Assembly (NCBI GenBank): GCA_963974215.1
Contig: CAXBBL010000003.1
Span: 62,001-126,000 of the forward strand
Reading direction: 5' to 3'
Length of the DNA stretch: 64,000 bases
Source: Croceimicrobium sp963974215
Lineage (GTDB): Bacteria; Bacteroidota; Bacteroidia; Flavobacteriales; Schleiferiaceae
In this document: in pieces, positions 59,102 to 64,000 of the stretch
How positions within the stretch are numbered: position 1 is the stretch's first letter
Layout: each line of letters starts with the position of its first letter
The notes under the pieces: model-generated
What the model saw: the letters and a program-made list of their open reading frames with translations, nothing else
Told to the model about the DNA's origin: nothing
Databases searched by the model: none
Made by a program: the position numbers and the translations under genes

Positions 59102-60121
59102 ATGTTTACTAACGTTCATCAAGCAATAAAGTTATCCGACTATGGTCGCCTTAAAAATACGATTTTAAGGACGACTGCGTTGGATTTCTCCAAAAATGCT
59201 TTGGCTGTCTTTCAGCTACAAGCAGAACACAATCCCGTGTATCGCCGATGGATAGAGCTGATAGGCCTAAATCCTGCAAAGGTTTCCAGCTTGGAAGACA
59301 TTCCTTTTATGCCTATCGACTTTTTTAAATCGCAGTCGGTAAGTCTGTTTAGCGCATCTGCCCCCGAGCAATTTTTAAGCTCTGGCACCGGAGGCTACGG
59401 AAGCAGTAGGCATTTGGTGTACGATATTAACTTCTACGATGAGGTTTGCCGTACCATCTTTAGGTCCTTTTACCCGCAGAAAGATGAGTTTTTCATAGCC
59501 GCCCTTTTGCCTTCTTATTTAGAGCGATCGGGTTCTTCTTTAATTAGGATGGTGCAAGATTTTATCAATCACTCGAAAGATGACGATTCGGGATTTTTTC
59601 TCGATAATCTAGAAGAATTGACCGCGCTTTTAGCAGAAAAAAAGAGGGCAAGTGTGCCCATACTTTTATTGGGCGTAAGCTTTGCCTTATTGGATTTAGC
59701 GGAAGCACATCCACAAGATTTGGCAGGTAGTATAATTATGGAAACTGGAGGCATGAAAGGCCGACGCAAGGAAATGATACGTGGTGATCTACATGATATT
59801 TTGAAAGCAAGTTTTCAAGTCAACGAGATTCACTCCGAATATGGCATGACCGAGTTGTTTTCTCAGGCCTACAGTAAGGGCAGTGGGCTTTTTGAATGTC
59901 CGCCTTGGATGCGGGTTTCGGCTAGGGAGGTGGAAGATCCTTTTAGTCCAGTAAAACAAGGAAAAACCGGTGGCTTAAACATTATTGATTTAGCCAATAT
60001 CGACAGTTGTGCATTTATTGAGACTCAAGATTTGGTGCGTTTACATAAGGGTGGTAGCTTTGAAATATTAGGACGTTTTGATCGGGCTGAAGTAAGAGGC
60101 TGCAATTTGATGGTAATTTAA
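59102..60121 (+). CDS. LuxE-family acyl-protein synthetase/acyl transferase
   Basis: 339 aa, AMP-binding LuxE/PaaK-like enzyme: PFMPIDFFKS, LSSGTGGYGSS (P-loop-like adenylate-binding), IIMETGGMKGRR, EYGMTELFSQAYS and an FDRAEVRGC end. Such proteins activate fatty acids as acyl-AMP and pass them to a protein Cys; no other lux gene is nearby, so bioluminescence is not implied. Common in Bacteroidota as an orphan gene. I keep the ATG at 59102, although a later start is possible because the first 25 residues are variable. Confidence 0.87.
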   Translation: MFTNVHQAIKLSDYGRLKNTILRTTALDFSKNALAVFQLQAEHNPVYRRWIELIGLNPAKVSSLEDIPFMPIDFFKSQSVSLFSASAPEQFLSSGTGGYGSSRHLVYDINFYDEVCRTIFRSFYPQKDEFFIAALLPSYLERSGSSLIRMVQDFINHSKDDDSGFFLDNLEELTALLAEKKRASVPILLLGVSFALLDLAEAHPQDLAGSIIMETGGMKGRRKEMIRGDLHDILKASFQVNEIHSEYGMTELFSQAYSKGSGLFECPPWMRVSAREVEDPFSPVKQGKTGGLNIIDLANIDSCAFIETQDLVRLHKGGSFEILGRFDRAEVRGCNLMVI

Positions 60122-60183
60122 CAAACGATAAGACTAATGCCTTCGTTAAGGCAGTACAGGCACCTTGCGAAAGCATAAAATTT

Positions 60184-60927
60184 ATGAAACACACATTTTT
60201 AGTATTGGCCCTTTTGGGTACTCAGTTTTTAAGCGCTCAGCTAACCGAGGAAAAAGCCGCTTTTTCAGAAAAGCCGCGCGGAGAAGATAGCTTCGAATTA
60301 GAGGCAGGCGAATCCTTTTACAGCTTTGAAGGCGACGATGGCTGGTACAAAGCGCGTAAGGAGGTTTACTTTACAGCAGCTGATTTTGCCGATAAAGAGA
60401 TTTTGGCGGGACGTAAATTACGCAATAAAGAAGGCGAGGTGATTGGTAAAAGCATTTTACCCTTAAAGCTGTATGAAATTGATACTATTGAGGCTTTTCG
60501 TGGCGAAGATACTTACCGAGGAATTATTCAGGCCTATATATATCAAACCAATATTGAGGAGCGCAGCATTCCCGAAGAAGAGATTTCAAAAATATTTGCC
60601 GTAAAAAACCGCAATGAACAGCAAGAGCGATTTCAGGCTTTATGGGAGCTGCATAATGCGGAAGAGATTTCCTATGGCGATTTAAATGCCTTTGTGATTC
60701 GCGAGAACAACCGTACTTCCAAGGAAGAAAAAGACTTTCGAGTGATTATGGTATTTCGTGGATCCACCAGTCCTTATGCTGTAATAACCAATGGTCATAC
60801 TATCACCGCTCCCAAAGTTAAAGACAGCTGGGAGGACGGCGAGTTTAAAATTACCTATTTCTATAAAGCGACCGATAAGCAGCGTGAGGTGATGGAAGAA
60901 ATTTTATTGGAGAATTTGGCTTTGTAA
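60184..60927 (+). CDS. Hypothetical exported protein
   Basis: 247 aa with signal peptide (1-18, SAQ). A charged, Lys/Glu-rich protein with an N-terminal region around ESFYSFEGDDGWYKARKEVYFT and IEAFRGEDTYRGIIQAYIYQTNI; no known fold recognised. Same strand as, and 62 bp after, the LuxE-like gene; may be co-transcribed. Likely periplasmic. Confidence 0.7.
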   Translation: MKHTFLVLALLGTQFLSAQLTEEKAAFSEKPRGEDSFELEAGESFYSFEGDDGWYKARKEVYFTAADFADKEILAGRKLRNKEGEVIGKSILPLKLYEIDTIEAFRGEDTYRGIIQAYIYQTNIEERSIPEEEISKIFAVKNRNEQQERFQALWELHNAEEISYGDLNAFVIRENNRTSKEEKDFRVIMVFRGSTSPYAVITNGHTITAPKVKDSWEDGEFKITYFYKATDKQREVMEEILLENLAL

Positions 60928-61166
60928 GACGAAAAGTACGCTTGTATTTTCTGGGTTTCGAGGGCTGAGGGCCTGTATTTATTAAGGCGACTCTTGCTGT
61001 CGTATAGATAAACCCTTAATTAGGTGTCATCTGAGATCGTATTCAGAGCGTATATATTCGAATCGTACCGAATCATTTCTCAAAAATTTGATTTAGTATA
61101 AACAAGGCCCAACAATAAAGAAGGGCCAAGCGGCTACTAACTACTGCAAGAGGACGATATTGCTTG

Positions 61167-61193
61167 AAATGAAAAATCACGTATCTTAACTTC
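61167..61193 (+). repeat. Direct repeat flanking the toxin-antitoxin module, left
   Basis: AAATGAAAAATCACG followed by TATCTTAACTTC; similar to 62395-62420 on the other side of the module. A shared T-rich tail (GTTTATTAA) continues for about 30 bp on both sides. The rest of the gap 60928-61309 holds no visible gene. Confidence 0.6.
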
Positions 61194-61247
61194 GCTTCAT
61201 AAAAACCAGTTTGTGTTTATTAATCCCCCTGGGTTTCATTAATATTA

Positions 61248-61285
61248 TTCGAAACAAACGAAACATTATTTCGAATATTTCGTTT
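61248..61285 (+). promoter_or_regulatory. Candidate operator cluster of the toxin-antitoxin operon
   Basis: Perfect 8-bp-arm dyad AAACGAAA (61256-61263) / TTTCGTTT (61278-61285), plus two TTCGAA palindromes at 61248 and 61270. Located directly upstream of and touching the -7 element, as expected for autorepression by the antitoxin complex. Confidence 0.55.
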
Positions 61286-61291
61286 ACTTTG
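61284..61291 (+). promoter_or_regulatory. -7 promoter element of the toxin-antitoxin operon
   Basis: TTACTTTG, one mismatch to TAnnTTTG, 18 bp before the antitoxin ATG; overlaps the operator dyad end. Confidence 0.5.
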
Positions 61292-61309
61292 TAAAGTAGA
61301 CAAAAACAC

Positions 61310-61765
61310 ATGAAGAGTATAGACGAAGTAAAGAGACCCACTAAGGATGAACAAAAAGCTGCCATGGAGTCATACTATGCCTTAGCTTCAACTTTAGAAC
61401 AAATCCACTCTGAATATCCTGAAATAGAAATTGAGGAGACTAAGGAAAGAATTAAAATCCCCTTAAATGCACTAAAACTTTTAGCTAAAATTCTAAAAGA
61501 AACTAGCCAAGGTAAACCAATTTCTATCGTTCCGATTGCTACAGAAATAACAACGCAAGCTGCTGCTGAACTATTAGGGTGTTCTAGACCACATTTAGTA
61601 AAGCTGTTGGAAGAGGGGAGGATTAATTTCACCAAAATCGGCAAGCACAGAAGAATCAAATACCAAGATGTTCTTGAATATAAAAAGCAATTAAAAGATA
61701 AACAGCGAAAGCTTCTTGTTGAAATAATGAAAGCTGACGAAGATTCCGGACTATATGATTCATAG
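61310..61765 (+). CDS. Antitoxin with excisionase-type HTH domain
   Basis: 151 aa. N-terminal 90 residues helical (about 1-75), then an excisionase/MerR-like HTH around residues 85-130: TTQAAAELLGCSRPHLVKLLEEGRINFTKIGKHRRIKYQDVLEYK, the form seen in antitoxins of PIN-type toxins. An acidic tail follows. Presumably neutralises the PIN toxin and represses the promoter together with it. Overlaps the toxin gene by 11 nt. Confidence 0.85.
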   Translation: MKSIDEVKRPTKDEQKAAMESYYALASTLEQIHSEYPEIEIEETKERIKIPLNALKLLAKILKETSQGKPISIVPIATEITTQAAAELLGCSRPHLVKLLEEGRINFTKIGKHRRIKYQDVLEYKKQLKDKQRKLLVEIMKADEDSGLYDS

Positions 61766-62318
61766 TTTAAGATTTACATGCGTCCTTGATACAAACGTTA
61801 TTTATCCTATTGACATACGCGATTTACTGTTTTGGTTTGCTTCTTATGATCTTTTTACCCCCAAATGGAGTAAACACATTTTCGAAGAATGGGAAAGTGT
61901 AATGGAAAGAAAAGATATTCCCCTCAAAGAAATAAAAAAAAGAATATCCAAAGCACAACAAGCGTTTCCCGATGCCTTAGTTGAAAATTATGAATCCATA
62001 ATAAGTGCTCTTACCCTTCCAGATGAAAAGGACAGGCATGTTCTAGCTACAGCCATTAAGACTAATGCAAATGTAATAGTGACTAACAATATAAAAGATT
62101 TCCCAAATGAGTACTTATTCAGTTTCGGACTTACCGCGAAGACAGCTGATGACTTTTTAACTGACACAATTGACCTCAATAATGAGCTTGCAATTGAGGC
62201 ATTTAGAGCATTAGTACTGAATCGTACAAATGCTAATCTCGATGAATTTGAAATTTTGAACAGATTTCGAAAAAATGGTTTAGTAGACACGGCTAACTAT
62301 TTGCATGCTCTGTTATGA
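61755..62318 (+). CDS. PIN-domain toxin (VapC-like ribonuclease)
   Basis: 187 aa. PIN fold, PF13470-like: N-terminal Asp in CVLDTNVIYP, Glu in IFEEWESVM, DEKDRHVLATAI with the second acidic cluster, and VTNNIKDFP with the third Asp; then a C-terminal extension. The Mg-binding acidic residues are all present, so active RNase is likely. Overlaps its antitoxin; ends before the right flanking repeat. Confidence 0.88.
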   Translation: MIHSLRFTCVLDTNVIYPIDIRDLLFWFASYDLFTPKWSKHIFEEWESVMERKDIPLKEIKKRISKAQQAFPDALVENYESIISALTLPDEKDRHVLATAIKTNANVIVTNNIKDFPNEYLFSFGLTAKTADDFLTDTIDLNNELAIEAFRALVLNRTNANLDEFEILNRFRKNGLVDTANYLHALL

Positions 62319-62394
62319 ATAAAAATAAAAAGCATAAGCAAACGATTAGACGTAAGGCGGTTAGGTGTGACTTCGAGAAAATGCTACTTACTCA

Positions 62395-62420
62395 AAATGA
62401 AAATCTCCTATCTTAACTTC
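62395..62420 (+). repeat. Direct repeat flanking the toxin-antitoxin module, right
   Basis: AAATGAAAATCTCC followed by TATCTTAACTTC; matches 61167-61193 (about 20 of 26 positions). No gene recognised in 62319-62610. Confidence 0.6.
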
Positions 62421-62610
62421 AATTAATAAATCCTTCATAGCGTTTATTAAAACTCATAAGCAAGAAAGTTGATTATTCTTTAAGGTTTTTGGATCCTCTA
62501 AGCTCCTTGTCGTTGATTCATGTGATCAAGGCCTTTCCGTCTTTCCTCCAGTAATTGGAGGACTGCAGTAACAATCCTCTTTTAAGTATTTTTGAATTTT
62601 AAATGTTAGC

Positions 62611-63900
62611 CTATACTAACTTTATCAAGAAGTAATTCTTTTTTCCTTTTTGAGCCAATAAATATTGATCGGCAATAGTATCGCTCAAATCTACCTGCTT
62701 ATCTAAGGAAACTTTAGCCTTATTCAAGCTTACTCCATTGGCTTGAAGCATTTTACGTGCCTCGCCCTTAGAGCTAAATACCTGCGTTTCTTCCGCAAGG
62801 AGGGTAATAATATCTAAGCCTTCGCTTAACAGTTCCTTTTTAATTTCAAATTGCGGTACGCCGCTAAAAATTTCTAGCAAGGTGCGAACACCAAGAGTTT
62901 TTAAGTCTTCGTCGGTGCTCTTGCCAAACAAGATATCGGAAGCTTTAATGGCCATTTCCAATTCCTTAGCGCCGTGTACCATGGTCGTTACTTCTTCCGC
63001 TAATTTGCGCTGTAAAGCTCTTTGATGAGGCGCTTCAGCATGTTCCGCTACACGCTGCGCAATCTCTTCTTGCCCTAGCATGGTGAATATTTTAATATAT
63101 TTCTCCGCGTCGGCATCGCTGGTGTTTAGCCAAAATTGGTAAAAGGTATAAGGGCTAGTATATTCGGCCGAAAGCCAGATGTTTCCTACTTCTGTTTTGC
63201 CGAATTTGCCACCGTCGGCTTTGGTAATTAAAGGACAAGTAAGAGCGAAGGCTTCCCCGCTTTCTTTGCGTCGAATTAATTCGGTGCCAGTAGTGATGTT
63301 TCCCCACTGATCGGAACCGCCCATTTGAATTTTACAATTGTACACACGGTAGAGGTGCAAGAAATCGAAGCCTTGAACTAGCTGATAGGTGAACTCGGTA
63401 AAAGACATGCCTTCACCATCTCCCGTCAAACGTTTCTTAACCGAATCTTTGGCCATCATGTAATTTACGGTAAGGTGCTTACCGATATCACGGATGAAAT
63501 CCAAGAAGGTGAAATCGCGCATCCAGTCGTAATTGTTAACCAGAATAGCCGCATTGGCCGCATCACTATCAAAGTCGAGGAAAAGACGCAATTGCTCTTT
63601 AATAGCACTTTGGTTGTGGCGCAGAGCGGCTTCATCCAAAAGATTACGCTCTTTACTTTTACCCGATGGGTCACCAATCATTCCCGTTGCTCCGCCAATC
63701 AGGGCTAATGGTCTGTGACCCGCATTTTGGAAGTGCTTTAACATCATTATACTAACTAAATGACCGATGTGTAAAGAGTCTGCCGTGGGGTCAATACCCA
63801 CATAAGCGGAGGTCATTTCCTTAGCGAGTTGTTCATTGGTTCCAGGCATGGCGTCATGCAACATGCCACGCCAGCTTAATTCTTCTACAAAATTGCTCAT
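62611..63900 (-). CDS. tyrS: Tyrosyl-tRNA synthetase
   Basis: 429 aa class I synthetase. HIGH motif in PTADSLHIGHLV (about residue 44), tyrosine pocket QGFDFLHLY and GSDQWGNI, KMSKS-equivalent KFGKT (about residue 233), and C-terminal S4 RNA-binding domain (about 360-425, EARKMLQANGVSLN). Charges tRNA-Tyr. A -7-like element TAATTTTG (minus strand, 63920-63927) lies 20 bp upstream. Typical length and domain order. Confidence 0.97.
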   Translation of the reverse strand: MSNFVEELSWRGMLHDAMPGTNEQLAKEMTSAYVGIDPTADSLHIGHLVSIMMLKHFQNAGHRPLALIGGATGMIGDPSGKSKERNLLDEAALRHNQSAIKEQLRLFLDFDSDAANAAILVNNYDWMRDFTFLDFIRDIGKHLTVNYMMAKDSVKKRLTGDGEGMSFTEFTYQLVQGFDFLHLYRVYNCKIQMGGSDQWGNITTGTELIRRKESGEAFALTCPLITKADGGKFGKTEVGNIWLSAEYTSPYTFYQFWLNTSDADAEKYIKIFTMLGQEEIAQRVAEHAEAPHQRALQRKLAEEVTTMVHGAKELEMAIKASDILFGKSTDEDLKTLGVRTLLEIFSGVPQFEIKKELLSEGLDIITLLAEETQVFSSKGEARKMLQANGVSLNKAKVSLDKQVDLSDTIADQYLLAQKGKKNYFLIKLV

Positions 63901-63919
63901 TGTTATTCTTAAAGGCTCA

Positions 63920-63927
63920 CAAAATTA
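63920..63927 (-). promoter_or_regulatory. -7 promoter element of tyrS
   Basis: TAATTTTG on the minus strand, exact TAnnTTTG. No feature seen in the last 70 bases of the window. Confidence 0.5.
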
Positions 63928-64000
63928 GAGCTTAGTGCTGGAAAGCCCTATAAATTTTATGGGGTATTTTTTTATATCGACACATTTAGTAGCATTATGT

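Noticed and set aside
59102..60121. Part of a bioluminescence lux operon
   Set aside because: No luxC, luxD, luxA or luxB in the vicinity; LuxE-like genes occur widely without luminescence.
62285..62360. Integron attC-like hairpin (TTTGC/GCAAA and ATGCT/AGCAT pairs with extrahelical AA, nearby GTTAGGT)
   Set aside because: The hairpin is real, but R'/R'' boxes do not both fit, the left flank lacks a matching site and no integrase is in the window. Hairpin pairing may simply be part of the gene's 3' end.
1..64000. CRISPR arrays, prophage genes, plasmid or chromosome origin
   Set aside because: No regularly spaced identical repeats, no phage structural genes, and no dnaA boxes or partition genes were seen.

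Overview
The window is a chromosomal stretch of a marine-type Bacteroidota, most likely order Flavobacteriales (Cryomorphaceae/Schleiferiaceae-like). The evidence is internal. Promoters carry the Bacteroidota -7 motif TAnnTTTG and there are almost no Shine-Dalgarno sequences. Several large secreted proteins end in a type IX secretion (T9SS) sorting domain of the 'YPNP' type. There are also many short-signal lipoproteins, a CarboxypepD_reg/TonB-dependent receptor, a VF530 protein, a DUF6132 protein and a DUF2723 protein. No phage, plasmid, IS transposase or CRISPR array is visible.

Layout. 0-10 kb: a MacB/FtsX-type permease cut by the window edge, a YitT-family protein, an M61 peptidase, a rhodanese-rhodanese-thioredoxin operon with a CRP/FNR-like operator, a polysaccharide deacetylase and a DUF2723 protein. 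10-11 kb: two abutting copies of a 261-bp MITE-like repeat, then tRNA-Gln(TTG). 11-24 kb: accessory secreted proteins, an ECF sigma factor with a Cys-containing C-terminal extension, and a four-gene SDR/membrane/hydrolase operon. 24-27 kb: remnants of a tandem duplication (VF530 + NTF2-like genes) broken up by more copies of the repeat, then a small rhodanese/DUF6132 operon. 27-40 kb: hybrid histidine kinase, sorbosone-dehydrogenase-like lipoprotein, non-canonical Nramp, threonine-dehydrogenase-type SDR, paired lipoproteins, metallophosphoesterase, DNA polymerase I and an M43 protease. 40-46 kb: housekeeping block rplM-rpsI-rpsB-tsf-pyrH-frr, then rsmI, an alkyltransferase-like protein and trmB. 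46-59 kb: glycosyltransferase, PhoR/PhoB-like pair, beta-helix lipoprotein, TonB receptor, lamin-tail T9SS protein and a Na/Pi cotransporter. 59-64 kb: LuxE-like acyl-protein synthetase, a VapBC-like toxin-antitoxin pair and tyrS.

Most interesting system: the 47-58.6 kb block looks like a phosphate-starvation locus. Two sets of TTAACA-like hexamers at exact 11-bp period, the geometry of PhoB/PhoP boxes, lie in the divergent region between the response-regulator gene and the beta-helix lipoprotein/TonB-receptor genes. One set sits directly upstream of a -7 element, and a NptA-type phosphate transporter follows downstream. This suggests an uncharacterised Pho-controlled surface uptake system.

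Second theme: a degenerate, terminal-inverted-repeat element of about 260 bp occurs as two complete-looking copies (one of a tandem pair, plus one alone) and many fragments in intergenic DNA. In one place it abuts exactly the broken end of a duplicated gene; elsewhere its ends lie next to promoters.
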